Shown here: piece after piece, positions 1 through 10,734 of the stretch
How the letters are laid out: every line of letters starts with the position of its first letter
How positions within the stretch are numbered: the first letter of the stretch is position 1
NCBI GenBank assembly: GCA_025349905.2
Contig: MU624557.1
Location: forward strand, 1 to 59,115
Reading direction: 5' to 3'
Origin: Blastocladiella britannica
Lineage: Eukaryota; Blastocladiomycota; Blastocladiomycetes; Blastocladiales; Blastocladiaceae
DNA length: 59,115 bases
Position numbers and translations under genes: made by a program
The notes under the pieces: generated by a model
The model's input: only the letters and a program-made list of their open reading frames with translations
Database searches by the model: none
What the model was told of the DNA's origin: nothing

Positions 1-3000
1 AAGAAAGAAAAAAAAAAAAAAAGAACACGTACCGCCGTTCGAGAGGCGTCCAGGCCCGATCCTGACTCAAAATCGGAGCGTCGAGCTTAAGCGGCTCCTC
101 CTCCACGCGTGCGCCAAGCCCAACGTCGTAAAGTACGTCCCAGAGCTGGTCGTCCGAGTTAGCGCACTCGGGGTCCAGCATGGCTCGCACCGTGGTCGTT
201 GTCACCCACGGGTCGCGTGGGACGACCGCAAACTGCTTTCGGAATTTCAGCACGCCAACCGATGGTTCGGCCACGCCATCCAGGAGCACTTGGCCAGAGG
301 TCGGGACCAACGCAAGGACCGCGTCGACAAATGTAAAGAGGCCAGACCCGGCTCCCTCACTTGTTTCAAGGATGAACGGACAGCGAATAACCAATAAGGA
401 AGAAAAAAGACGGACCCAAGGATGCCAAAATCGTCCCTCGCACACGCCTCGAGACTCCATCCACGAATCCCCGCCGTAGATTTACTCCGCGGGACCGAAA
501 CGCCGCGGAGAGAAAGCGATCCAGTCGTGGGCCAATCGGCCGGGATCGATTCGACGCCCGTCAGTCCGTGCTGCTGTTCTTGCGCCGCCCGCAGTGCCAA
601 CGCCGACGCAGAGCTCAGCCACGCCAAGGACTCGCACGGAATCTGTCGCTGGGCCGTGATAGCGCCGCCAATCGCTTGCGCAAGAATCATGTTGGCATAC
701 GCCACCTCAGGCGCTTCCGCCGCAAGCGAGCAGAGGTATAACGTGGTAAGGACCAAGAGCGCGCCCATGTCAGGTGAAGGGAGGGCGACCGCCATGATCA
801 CGCCGGTGAGGAGCACCAGGGCCGATGCGGCCACGTCAATCAAGAGGGACCGGCGGCTGGCAACACCGGCGCGGGCCAGCATAGTCCGACGCTGAGCGTC
901 CAGGATGGCCAGCAACGGCGTGTCGAGCGCACCGGCAGTGGCCCGAAGGGCGCGAGCGGTCGGGACCAGCAGGAGCGTGGTTGGGATCCAAATGTCAAGG
1001 GCAGTGCGATGCGCAGCCAGCACCGCATCCAGCCTCTTTTCAATCAGGGCGTAGTTGGTAAACACTTGAACCCATGCAACGACAATGACGGGGATCGCGA
1101 GAGCTGTCCAGGGGCTGGCAACTATCAGCAGGGTCGCCGTGGCGATGGATGAGAGCAACAGTACCGGGAGCTGCAGTGCCATTTGCGGCAATTGCATGGC
1201 AATCTGTGTGTAGGGGTGCGTGAGAAAAATGGCATGAAAAAAAAGGGAATGAAAAAAGTAAGACCGAACCTGATCCCACGCGCACTCGCCATTCGGAGGA
1301 CGCGCTTGCGTTGAATGCCACTGCAACGGCGCGTCAACTGTGCGCTGAATGTCGCCCACTTTACCTGCCTCGCACGCATGCACCGCGATATGTGCACACG
1401 CCAGTGACCCAGCCACGGCCGCAACAATGGCGATCGCAAGCAGCCCAGCGACCCACCCGACCATCATGGTGGTGTTTGCGGCCGCGGTCCACGTGGACGC
1501 GCTCCATGCGGCGGCGGCAGAGGCGGCGTATACGACGAGCAGCGACACGGGAACGGTGGCCAAGTAGAGAACATGTGGGTCGGCGTCCAGGCAAAACGAC
1601 GCCATTGCGCTGAGTGACGCCCATACTCCAATACCTTTGTTTGATGACGGTGAGCGGCCGTCGTCGGGGACCAAGCACGCGGCCGCGACAAGCGTCAGCG
1701 GATCGCTACCTTGTAGGGCCACGCCATCATCGGAACCAATCAGTGACACCGTGTCGCTCGTGACAGTTGCGTTGCGAGCAAGCTTGCTGGGAGCACTTGC
1801 TCCACGCGAGAACTGGGCTGCCAAGCGGGACATGGTTCCAACTGAACTGGCGATGGACCCGGTGGTCATTATGGAACCCGAGTGCGTTTCTGAGCGGGAA
1901 CGTGGGATGCTTGATCCCGCGAGCGTTGCCGAGGACGCGGGGATGGACGAGGAAATACCATTGGAAAGGGTTCTGGTCCGGCAGGCAGCTACAAACGTGC
2001 TGAGCCACAGGGCTTCCGGGTCGGCCGCGGACATGTTTCCGCCGCCCAGGGGTGCACGCGACATTGCGTCACGCTCCATTGTCACCCGCGCCGCGTCCCA
2101 CGACACGGGTGTAGAAACATGGCCGTCGTTTTGCACGATGGCAACCGCGTCCGCAAACGAGCGAGCTGCGGCCAAGTCTTGAATGGCAATCAACGTAGCT
2201 GCGCTGGGAACAAGGGCTGTAGCCGCAAAAATGTCACGCAGGGTTTCGGCGGAAAGGCGTGTGTCGCCGTCCTCACCAATAAATGCAGCCATGTCCAAAA
2301 GCAAGATCGATGGGCGCGCGTACACTGCACGGGCAACAGCGATCCGGGCGGCAATGTAACGAGGGAGGTTTGAGGTAAGCGTGTCGAGACCGCGAGGGAG
2401 CGCAGCAGAGACGCGGTCGAGGCCGCAAACGGCGGCGACACGTGCGAGCCACGGGTCATTGTCTGGCATGGTGGAAGCAGACGGATGACCAAACACGATG
2501 TTGCTCCGAACGGTTCCAGGGACTACGGATGGCTGGGTCGAAACATAACCAGTCAGGTAGTTGGGAGTAGTGCCCTTTGCCGCTCCTGTCGGCGCTCCCG
2601 TTGCTGCCGCGGAAACTGCTGTTGACCTGGCGAGCGTGGAAGCTTGAGAGCGAGTCGTGCCGCGCGAAGTGGTACCAGGCGCAGTCGCCACCGGCATGGT
2701 TGTCGTCTGGAGCTCACCCGCGAGGGCTGCGAGCAGCACCCCTGGGTCGAGTCCACCCGGGGGAGCAACGACAGCAGCCGTTGTCGCGGTAGAAAGCGAA
2801 AAGCCATGAATGGACAAAATGGCATTCGAGTCGGGAACAACGTAGGCCGCATCGCTAAACGGCAGCGCGGATCCCATGAGTTGCGCGGGGCGGGTGTCAG
2901 AGGTGATCTCGGAGGCAGTGTTGAACACTGGCCACTCTTGCCCATGTACAAGGAACTCCGTGAGCTCAGTGGTGCACGCTCCACGCATGCGCAGAACCTC

Positions 3001-4479
3001 GCGCGTGTCAAACTCGATGCGGGAGAGCGTTTGGCAGAGAAAGTACAGACCAGCAACGACCCTGGTCCATGCAGAGGGAGGCACGGCATTGCCTGCAATT
3101 TGCGCTGCGGCCACCGACACGAGTAGCGCAAGTGGGTAAGTGACGGACAGGGCGGACGCTGCGAGGGCCGATTTCCGTGCGAGGCGGGTCAGCGTTGAAA
3201 AGTGTGCGTGGGCTAGGGCCCTGAGGCGCGTGGCGATATACGGCTGCCATGAATTGCTGTCATATTAAGCGTTAATGTATGAAAAAAAAATGAGGACGAA
3301 ATAAAAAATCATACATTTTGATGCTCCGAGCACCTTGGCGGGCTTCGGCTTCGGCAGCGGCCAAGTTAGCGCGACCATTCGCAACTGCGGACATCTCTGT
3401 GGACTTGGCAGCCCGGCGAGCGTAGAGAGCGGCAGCGCGGACAAATACGACCACGAGAATTGCTGTGACGGATCCAGCAGCCCCGAAACCGCATGCAATG
3501 ACAGCCAGTTGAGCAGCAAGCTCAAAGGGCGCCAGCAAAAGGATCGGCAGCACAGTGACTCCATTCCCAATGGCAGGCGCGGCCGATCGGACCCATGCGA
3601 GTACCTGCGTGCTTGGTACCGGCGTAACGTGAACAAGTACACGGGTGGCCGCGGAGAGGATCGCCGACGAAAGCGCAGTCGCCATGCGCGATTTCAAGGC
3701 GCTGGCAATGAACCGCTGCTGGCTGAAAAGTAGGGCGCGAACACCAAAGATCAAGGCGGCAAGAACGGCCGGCCAAAGAGCACCCAACGTTCGGGTCGAT
3801 TCCAAGGTATCAAGCGGCGGCGCGCCGAGGCGAGATACCGCGAGGGCCTGTTGAAAAAAAAATAGTTAAAAATAGCTCCGCAGCAAGTAAGCAAGCATGC
3901 GACCAAGAAAAAAGGCAAGTAAAAAAAACGGACAAGGAGAAGGAGGCCGCCAAGCTCGCATGCGACCGTGAAAAGGTGCAGGCACGCGACAGTGACCAAG
4001 AGCCGCCAGTGGGTACGTGCGGTAGAGGCCATGACGCTTGGGTGGCGTGCGGCAGCGATCGCGGTCGCGGTTTCGCGCGTCCATGCATCAGCAAACTGGG
4101 AGGCCAGGGTGCTCGCAGCCGGACTCGCGAGGGGCCACCGATTCCGGCTACTACTGTTGCTGCTGCTGTGTGCGTCAGCATCAGAGGCATCCTGTCCCTG
4201 CTTGGGAGGGGGAGCTTGTTGCAGCGGGTCGGCGGCAGCCTGGAAGGCGCGGTCGAGCGCATGCGGAATCCGCTGCGGTGAGGCCCATGCAAATACGAAG
4301 CGCTGGATTGCAGCCAGTGCAGGAGACACTGGTTCATCCGGGGGGGGCTGCGGTGGCAGCGGGCGGTTGAGCAGTGGGTGCTGTTGGAGCTGCCGTTGCT
4401 GTTGGTATTGTTGTCGCTCCCTTGGGTGCGGACCCACGGGCGCGGACGGCGACGGCCGCGATGAAGGAATTCCCAACAT
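1..4479 (-). CDS. ABCC/MRP-type ABC transporter with degenerate nucleotide-binding domains, 3' end outside window
   Basis: Exons on the minus strand by splice sites and phase: 4479-3934, 3847-3315, 3256-1270, 1203-416, 359-33; a donor at 32-31 leads off the window, so the C-terminus is missing. The order is that of a full ABCC exporter: a cytosolic lead-in resembling the MRP 'F.W..P' linker (EPVSPALAAIQRFVFAW), TMD1 with the GARSIKINSWQPY coupling region, NBD1, a Ser-rich linker, TMD2, then NBD2. NBD1 keeps a Q-loop-like GYVSTQP and ARAVYARPSILLLD, but the Walker A position reads APPGGLDPGVLL with no Lys, and no LSGGQ is visible. NBD2 begins FGILGEGAGSGLF, again with no Lys, while VVPRDPWV and LDPECANSDDQLW match the usual NBD2 flow. 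Family and membrane location are clear. Transport activity is doubtful; a non-hydrolysing or regulatory role, or a decaying gene, is possible. The ATG at 4479 was chosen because it precedes the conserved linker. Confidence 0.8.
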
Positions 4480-4599
4480 TGGTGATACCGTGGCCAGTCA
4501 AAGTAAGAACGATATCAAAAAGGTATATTCCGAAGAAGACGGTGACGATATATACCGCAAAAGAGAAGGTGGACACCCTTTCGACCCTCAAAAATATAC

Positions 4600-5901
4600 T
4601 CAATCCTGTTCCTCGTACGTGTTCCGACGCCCGGCGTGCCGCATTTCTAAATGCTGCTCGAGGCTTCGGTAAGTAAAGAATGTCCGGTTGCAACACATGT
4701 GCACCGGGTGTGCGCGCGTCGTAAGCAAGTGCGAGAGGAGCCCGTTCAACGTCTGGAATTCGTGGTGGCAATAATGGCAGCGCCCGGCCAGTTGCGCTTC
4801 CTTAATGAGCCCGGGCAATTGGGAAGCAGTACCCAGATATTGGCCGCCAAATGGGGGAATCCGTCGCCCGTGCGCATCCCTGCGTGCGTCCATGCGTGCG
4901 ACACGATGCACTGCTGGAAAATTGTGGCGGACAACGTCGTCGGCCGCCGGGTAGTCGAACAGACCGCAAACGCAGCTCGGTTGGCCGTGCGCATTGCCCG
5001 CCGTGGAGTTGAGATGGAGATACGCCTTGCCGCACTGGAAGCAGAACGCCTTGCCGCAGCGGCACTTGAGGAAGTTACACCCGTGTATGCGCTCGACCAT
5101 GATGTTGCACGACGGGCACTGCTTCCAGTTGTTTTGTGCGGCGATGGACTTGAGCACCGCCTCGTCTGGATCCATGCCTGCGTGCTGCATCGCCTTGGCC
5201 TCCTCGCAACTGTATGGAGCGTGGTCGATCAAACGGCACTGCGCACAGACCATGGTGCTGCACCTATCGCACCGGATGCGAGGCTCGATTGCTGCGTTGC
5301 TGTCGCCCTTGATCTCGAGCACACTCGAACATGTCTTTTCGGGGCAATAAATCGCCCAGCCCTTGTGCAGGAGATAGCGCTCAATGTACAGCTCCTTCAT
5401 GTCGTTTGGGAGACTGGGCGGAAGACTCGACATGGGCAGCTCGGACGGGCAATTCGGAGAGAGACAGCCGGTGGGAAACTTGAGCGATTGATCTTTGAGG
5501 GTCGCCGTGATCCACTGAACGAGGCAGTCGGTGCACACCGCATGGAGGCAGTCGGGAAAGAGAAAGCCCTGGTCCTCGCGCTCCTCACCACCCTTCTTCT
5601 GGGCCCTCGCGGTGAGCGTGAACGGATCGCTGCAGTTTAAACAAGTGTGGTGGAGCTTGAGGGGCAAGTTGGCGGGCGACAAGATATGCGCCGTCTTGGG
5701 TGTTCCGGTTGCCGACTCTTGCGGTCGACGTCGTTGCTCAGCTTGGATTTGGCGGGCAAGGTTGCGGTCGCCAAGGATTTGAGCGCGGTCGTGCTCGGCC
5801 AAGGTTTGGGCATAGATCACGTCCTGGACGAAATCCAGATCGGCGCCAGACATGGACTCTTGCGCTTGCAGGAGAATTGCGAGCAGCAGATCGGCGTCCA
5901 T
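4600..5901 (-). CDS. RING-between-RING (RBR) E3 ubiquitin ligase with C-terminal C2H2-like fingers
   Basis: A single exon of 433 residues. A RING1-like set starts at CLNCSDPF (about residue 96) and runs through CLHAVCTDCLVQW. The IBR part follows (CPEKTCSSV, CDRCSTMVCAQCRLIDH). The Rcat (RING2) part is CPSCNIMVERIHGCNFLKC then CGKAFCFQCGK; the Cys in HGCNF sits where RBR enzymes carry the catalytic thioester Cys. The last 70 residues hold two further Cys/His pairs (CHYCHHEF with H..H, CCNRTFFTYRSLEQHLEMRH) resembling C2H2 fingers. RBR enzymes take ubiquitin from E2 onto this Cys and then onto substrate. The substrate is unknown. The N-terminal 70 residues are helical and may bind a partner. 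The stop lies 120 bp upstream of the ABC transporter ATG on the same strand. Confidence 0.88.
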   Translation of the reverse strand: MDADLLLAILLQAQESMSGADLDFVQDVIYAQTLAEHDRAQILGDRNLARQIQAEQRRRPQESATGTPKTAHILSPANLPLKLHHTCLNCSDPFTLTARAQKKGGEEREDQGFLFPDCLHAVCTDCLVQWITATLKDQSLKFPTGCLSPNCPSELPMSSLPPSLPNDMKELYIERYLLHKGWAIYCPEKTCSSVLEIKGDSNAAIEPRIRCDRCSTMVCAQCRLIDHAPYSCEEAKAMQHAGMDPDEAVLKSIAAQNNWKQCPSCNIMVERIHGCNFLKCRCGKAFCFQCGKAYLHLNSTAGNAHGQPSCVCGLFDYPAADDVVRHNFPAVHRVARMDARRDAHGRRIPPFGGQYLGTASQLPGLIKEAQLAGRCHYCHHEFQTLNGLLSHLLTTRAHPVHMCCNRTFFTYRSLEQHLEMRHAGRRNTYEEQD

Positions 5902-6359
5902 TTGGGTTGAGTCCTCAAGCTCGGCTATTGTTGTGATGGGATAAACGTGAGTTAAAAAAAAACCCCAAACTGTTTAAATTAAAGGGCGCGTGCCTTGGGG
6001 AGGGAGTGCTTTACGCTTCCCTTTGTTGGAGGGATCTGAGAACATGGCCGGCGTTGCCCCATGCTCCAGATCGAGGTTATCAAACTGGTCTGAGAGATCA
6101 TGCAGGCGAGGGTAATTCGGCGGGTAGTGCTCATGGTCGTGCACAGCAGTGGACGACGACAAGGACAAGGCTGTGGTCGGCAAATTTTGAGTAGACTCAT
6201 CCATGTGGGCAATGGTTGAGGGAGACGGTTCAAAGAGAGACAGCATCGTGAGACATGGCGCGACTGGATCCAAGAAGGGTGGAAGTGGATTCAACCCAAT
6301 CTCGACGTGCAAGTGTGATTTTTCTCGCGAAAAGCAAAAAGCGTTGAAATAAATGGGAT

Positions 6360-7300
6360 CTATTTTGGACCTGGATCGAGAGGAGAGGAATAAAAATTGA
6401 AGTTGCCATGTAGAGCCGTGTCCAGCATCCACGCACGATTCGGTGTCAGGATCATCCCACTGATCGAGAAACTCCGCTCGAGCGCCGTTGACGACGCTGG
6501 AATAGCAAGGACATGGTGAGCCAAGCGGGTCAGGTCGGGCCAGAGCGGCGCACCTGACCAGAACCGGAGCATATCCTTGGCATTGAGCTCCGCCCTTTGG
6601 TCCACTGTGCTCCACGAGCGGATCCCGTCCTCTGCTCCAGACCGTGTGGGCCGCCCAAGGACCTTGATGTTGCTGAACATACTCGGTTCAGTGGCAGGTG
6701 CTGGTGCTGATGCTGGCGCAGTCGACTCGTGCACTTTCTACGCCACAGCCAGGAGCCTGGAATTCAAATTCAAAGAGGAGTATCTAAATGAAAAATGATA
6801 AAATACCCTTTGGCTTCCTTTGACTCGAAGTCGAAGTTCAGATCCCTACACAACATGCTCGTGGGCGAAATGGATGCAGCCGCCCAGCACATGGGAGGGA
6901 GGTCGTCCCAGTGTTTTTTTTAGCAGCCCACGTGCACCCAAAGCGGCAACGCTCAGCAGCTCAGTCGCAGAGATCGTCCACAGGTCCCGCACCTCGACCG
7001 GATGTTGACACCTCCAACGGAATCTCGTCGTCGAACTCCGATTCGAAAACCGGCTGTTCCATCAAGGCCGGTTCCGGGTCAGCAGCCGCGTATACGCCCT
7101 TGATGGTTGCCAGGAACCTAATGGAAAAATAAAGCGATTAAAAAACAACAACGACATGGTCACCCAAGCCATAACCGCCCAAACGGCCACTGCGGACCAC
7201 GTCCGCATCTGGTTCCGCTTGAGCGGCCGTTTAAAGCACATGAGCCGGGCGATCCCGTCTTGCGTACTCGACCAGCGCGTCGGGACCTCCTTTAATGAGC
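6360..7300 (-). pseudogene. hAT-family transposase remnant
   Basis: Two diagnostic parts of a hAT transposase lie on the minus strand. Near 7300-7230 the translation contains EVPTRWSSTQDGIARL, the 'TRWnS' core motif. After a possible intron ending at the AG near 7120 comes FLATIKGVYAAAD. Between 6734 and 6360 the dimerisation domain is visible: LWPDLTRLAHHVLAIPAS followed by STALERSFSISG. The pieces are in different frames with stops between them and the N-terminal half is absent, so the gene is broken. A further open stretch (about 6290-5974, same strand) containing MDESTQNLPTTALS may be its tail or unrelated. No terminal inverted repeats were identified. Confidence 0.7.
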
Positions 7301-7329
7301 ATGAGGTTCAATGTAAATCACAGTTCAAA

Positions 7330-8006
7330 AATCAAAGTAAACACCAGATAAACGTACACCAAGGACAGCAGCAAACAGCACGACCAAATTGACAGAGTGC
7401 TGGATGCAGTACACTCCAGCGATCTGGTGCTCCTCCAAATCATACGCAAATTGCTTGTTGAGGAGGTTCAATGCCGCTGTGTTGGGCCATCTTGAAGAAA
7501 TACTCGATTGGGTTAAAAAATGGATAGTATGCTGGCAAAAAGATTGGCCGGATACCAACGGAGCGCAGGTGCGTGAAGATGGCGGATGGCAGTCGATCTT
7601 TGCTCTATCCAGGATCCACATAGAAGCGAACCCAGGGTAGCAACAAACCTTGCCCGAGAGCGCAAACGAGATGCAATCCTGCACGAGCTTGTCTCGCGTG
7701 AAGGTGTCGGGCATTGCAAGGCGCTCCAATACCTGGTTGGGGCAAGTGAGTCAGTAATAGCACCTGATGGACAAGGCAAGAGAGAGTCGCGTGCCTTCCG
7801 AGTGAGGCCCCACTTGGTAATAATACGATAAACCTAGGAGTCGTCAGTCTCCTCGTTCCAATGCGCCTTGTAGGCAAGGGCTGCCTCGCCAAAAAATGCC
7901 GACGGTTTGGCATGGAAGTAGTCATATATCCACTTATGTCGGGGCTGGTTGAGCTTGCGAGCGGTGTCCTCGGGCTTCTGTCTGCCCGGGACACACACAG
8001 TCTCAT
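7330..8006 (-). pseudogene. Tc1/IS630-like DDE transposase remnant
   Basis: Minus-strand translation contains GIRPIFLPAYYPFFNPIEYF (about 7560-7480), the hallmark end of a DDE_3 (IS630/Tc1-mariner type) catalytic domain where the last acidic residue lies in NPIE. Just upstream, MWILDRAKIDCHPP corresponds to the 'lDNa..H' second-Asp region, here as LDRA. Further upstream MPDTFTRDKLVQDC and an open stretch at 8006-7834 (ISADETVC, YDYFHAKPSAFFGEAA) belong to the same or an adjoining element. The parts lie in different frames, so it is inactive. It abuts the hAT remnant and may be nested with it. Confidence 0.65.
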
Positions 8007-8236
8007 CAGCGGAAATGGTATTGTGAGGGTGGAAGCAGTTTCGTTGAGATTGATATTGCTTGCTGTCAGCGCGAGGACCGACGCCTGGGTATTTATACCT
8101 TTGAAAGTGAGTGCACTTATGCACTGGAGCTAAGCGGGCAGTGGTCAAGTGGCGCCGCAACAAAATCATGGATGGAACTGGGGAGAGAAATGGGAAGGTA
8201 TTTCGGGTGCAATGAACGATGTATATTTTACAGGAA

Positions 8237-8992
8237 TCACTCGGCATTACCAGCAGCGGCCTCGGCAGCGGGATCTGCGCCAGTGGCGGCACCAGCAGCG
8301 GGGTCAGTGTTGCCAGCAGCGGGGTCGGCGCCCGTAACAGTTCCAGCGGCGGGGTCGGCAGCACCAGTGCCAGCAGCGGGGTCAGCAGGGGCAGTTCCAG
8401 CGGCCGGATCAGCACCAGCTCCAGCAGCGGGGTCCGTGTTGCCGCCGGCAGCACCGCCGGCAGCCGCACCACCGGCCGCGGCCGCGGCATCGTCAGCGGC
8501 CTTCTTGGCAGCCGCGGCCGCAGCAGCCGCCGCTGCATCGTCCGCCGCCTTCTTTGCCGCCGCCGCCTTCTTGGCTGCTGCCGCCTTCTTGGCCGCGGCG
8601 TTCTTCTTGCCGTTCTTCTTGCCCTTCTTTCCCTTCTTTCCCTTCTTGCCCTTCTTGCCGCCCTTCTTGCCGGCGGCCTTCTTGGCAGCGGCGGCAGCGG
8701 CACCACCCTTCTTGGCGCCACCGACGGCCTTCTTGGCAGCCTTCTTGGGGTCGCGCGCAACCAGGCCATGGAGACTGCCGGCGCCGCCGGCGGTGCCGAG
8801 GTCAAAGGAGCGGATGTCGAGGTCTAACAATGTTTTGGGTGATCAGTTTTTTTTGGTGTGTGGAATGCAGACGGGATTAGAGAGAGAGTGAGACCACATA
8901 CCAGCGGGCATCGGCGCAGCCGAAATACCAGTCGACACGGCAAGGAGAGCGGCCACCAGGGCGAGGGCAGAGATGAAGGAGATGCGAGCCAT
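8237..8992 (-). CDS. Secreted Lys/Ala/Gly-rich low-complexity protein
   Basis: Two exons, 8992-8902 and 8823-8237; the 78-nt intron (gtatgt...ttag) closes in phase and gives 225 residues. Exon 1 encodes a clear signal peptide (MARISFISALALVAALLAVS, then AAPMPAG). The mature part starts DLDIRSFDLG, then a Lys-rich block (KKGGKKGKKGKKGKK) and KKAA/AAAKK repeats, then a tail of repeated ADPAAGT units that is neutral to acidic. Expected location: secreted or wall-bound. The charge pattern, a strongly cationic middle with a Pro/Ala/Asp tail, recalls wall-binding or adhesive proteins, but no family is recognised. The same bases are also open on the other strand purely because of composition. It diverges from the reductase gene with 547 bp between the ATGs. 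Confidence 0.72.
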
Positions 8993-9468
8993 CTTGGAGA
9001 TTATGTGCAAAGAAAGAAAAGGGTAGAAGGGAAGGAAAAGAGCGCCAGGCTACTTTTGTGAGTTGGTGGTTGGGAGTGGGATGTGGGACTTTGGAAATTT
9101 GTGGAAATGCGACGGGTAAGGGCCGACTTTATAGCATTTCTGCATGTTGCATTGCGCAAAGTTGGCCAGGCTTGAGCCCTTGCTCATTTCGTGGCGGCAT
9201 TTCAAGATGTGCATGGGCTGGCGCAAATCCAGTGAAGTTGATTATTGGCATGGCGTGTGTTCAAGTACTCCAACCATTACTGCCGCCCAAGTTTTGCTCT
9301 CTAAGTTCTGGGAATTACCAGGCAAGACCGAGAAGCACGAGGATGACAGACAAGACGGGCTGGGACAAGTTTGCTGACCAAAAAAAAAAAATTTGGAAAG
9401 AGTGCAACACTTCCGAGCCGCCGCCCGAGCGAGGTGGTCGGTCAGCACATCCGGTTCCCCACACCGAG

Positions 9469-9478
9469 TATATAAAAG
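9469..9478 (+). promoter_or_regulatory. TATA box of the enoyl reductase gene
   Basis: TATATAAAAG lies about 60 bp upstream of the ATG at 9540, a reasonable spacing for a short 5' leader. It supports that start codon and argues against a long upstream targeting exon. Confidence 0.6.
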
Positions 9479-9539
9479 GTGGATCAAGGACGCCGTTCTT
9501 CCTCTTTGGCCAAGCGCATAACTGCTCACACAATTGAAA

Positions 9540-10706
9540 ATGACCACCACGATCCCGACCACCACCACCGCCGTCTACGCGACCGGCCCGGGCGAGCTCA
9601 CCTCGGTTCTTCGGTAATTTTTTATTCTCCAAATCATTCATTGCGATCAAGCTCATAACCAAATACCCAGGATCGGACAAGTTCCCCTCCCGCCTCTGGG
9701 CCCGACCGACGTGCTGGTGCGCTTCATTGCCGCCAGCGTCAACCCGTCCGACACGGCGGCCATCCGCGGAGTGTACCCGACTCCCCTGGGTCCGGTCCCG
9801 GCGGGCACTACGATCGACGGCAACCCGGTGCGCGGAGTTCCCGGATTCGAGGGCCTGGCCGAAGTGATTGCTCTGGGCTCGGATGCCGCCACAACGACCC
9901 ACGGCGTGCTGGCGTCGCCCAACGACGCATCGCCGTACTTAGCTGTGGGCGACTGGGTGATTCCCGCGGTCGCGTCGCTGGGCACTTGGCGCCACGAGGC
10001 AGTGGTGCCCGTTGCCAGTGTTTTGCGGGTCCCCAAATTGCTGACGCCTGCTGCGGCGGCCACGCTGGTAGTCAACCCGACCACGGCGCTGCGCATGCTG
10101 ACCGACTACGTGACGCTGGCCAAGGGCGACGTGGTGGTGCAGAACGCCGGCAACTCGGCCGTCGGGCAGTACGTTGCGCAGATCTCGCGCGCGCGCGGGT
10201 ACGTCTGCGTGTCGGTGGTGCGTGACCGCGCCGACTTTGACGCGACGGCTACCAAGCTCAAGGACCAGGGGGCCGCCCACGTTGTCCGTCCCGCAGATCT
10301 GGCGGCGCTGGTGGCCGCGCACCCGGAATGGAAGGTGCGGCTGGCGTTCAATGCGGTCGGGCCCGCCGACGAGCTGATTGCGGCGCTGGGCGTCTCGGGC
10401 ACGCTGGTCACGTACGGCGTCATGTCCCCCGTGCCACTGACGGTCAACCCGGGCTTGTTTGTGGTCAAGGATCTGACACTGAAAGGGTTCTGGATGACCG
10501 CGTGGAAGACGCGCGCTGCCCCCTCGGCGTACCGCACCATGATCGACGAGCTGGTGGGCATGTACGCGTCGGGGGCGTTGCAGACGCCTGACCACGACCA
10601 GATCCTGGTTCCGCGCACTGGCGCAGTCGAGGCCGACGTGATCAAGGGAATTGTCACTGCTGGTCAAGGGTTTGCCGGCCGCAAGCAGCTGCTTGTGTTC
10701 CAGTAA
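9540..10706 (+). CDS. 2-enoyl thioester reductase (MECR/ETR1-like, MDR superfamily)
   Basis: Exons 9540-9613 and 9671-10706 (57-nt intron, phase closes), 369 residues. It is a medium-chain dehydrogenase/reductase without the zinc ligands of alcohol dehydrogenases. Diagnostic ETR features: NPSDTAAIRGVYP, where the Tyr matches the ETR1 catalytic Tyr; the nucleotide-binding segment DVVVQNAGNSAVGQYVAQ; the following VVRDR; and GVMSPVPLTVNPGLFVVKDLTLKGFW. In other fungi this enzyme reduces trans-2-enoyl-ACP or -CoA with NADPH in mitochondrial fatty acid synthesis, which supplies lipoate. Oddly, the N-terminus (MTTTIPTTTTAVYATG) has no Arg before residue 25 and does not look like a mitochondrial presequence. 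The stop is only 28 bp before the next ATG on the same strand. Confidence 0.85.
10683..10706. repeat. 24-bp direct repeat, copy 1 (3' end of reductase CDS)
   Basis: The last 24 bases of the reductase gene, including its stop, recur at 12692-12715 with one mismatch (core TGTGTTCCAGTAA here, CGTGTTCCAGTAA there). The two copies bracket the intronless repeat-protein gene. Confidence 0.85.
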
Positions 10707-10734
10707 TGTATTGTTATTCCTTCGACACCAACAA

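Noticed and set aside
1204..1269. Coding segment FFHSLFFHAIFLTHPYTQ in the ABC transporter
   Set aside because: It is an in-frame 66-nt intron (gttcgg...acacag) that happens to stay open; removing it joins WDQ to IAMQLPQ.
8172..8891. Pro/Ala-rich open frame on the plus strand at the secreted protein locus
   Set aside because: Composition shadow of the Lys/Ala/Gly gene; the minus strand has a signal peptide and a proper intron, the plus strand has neither.
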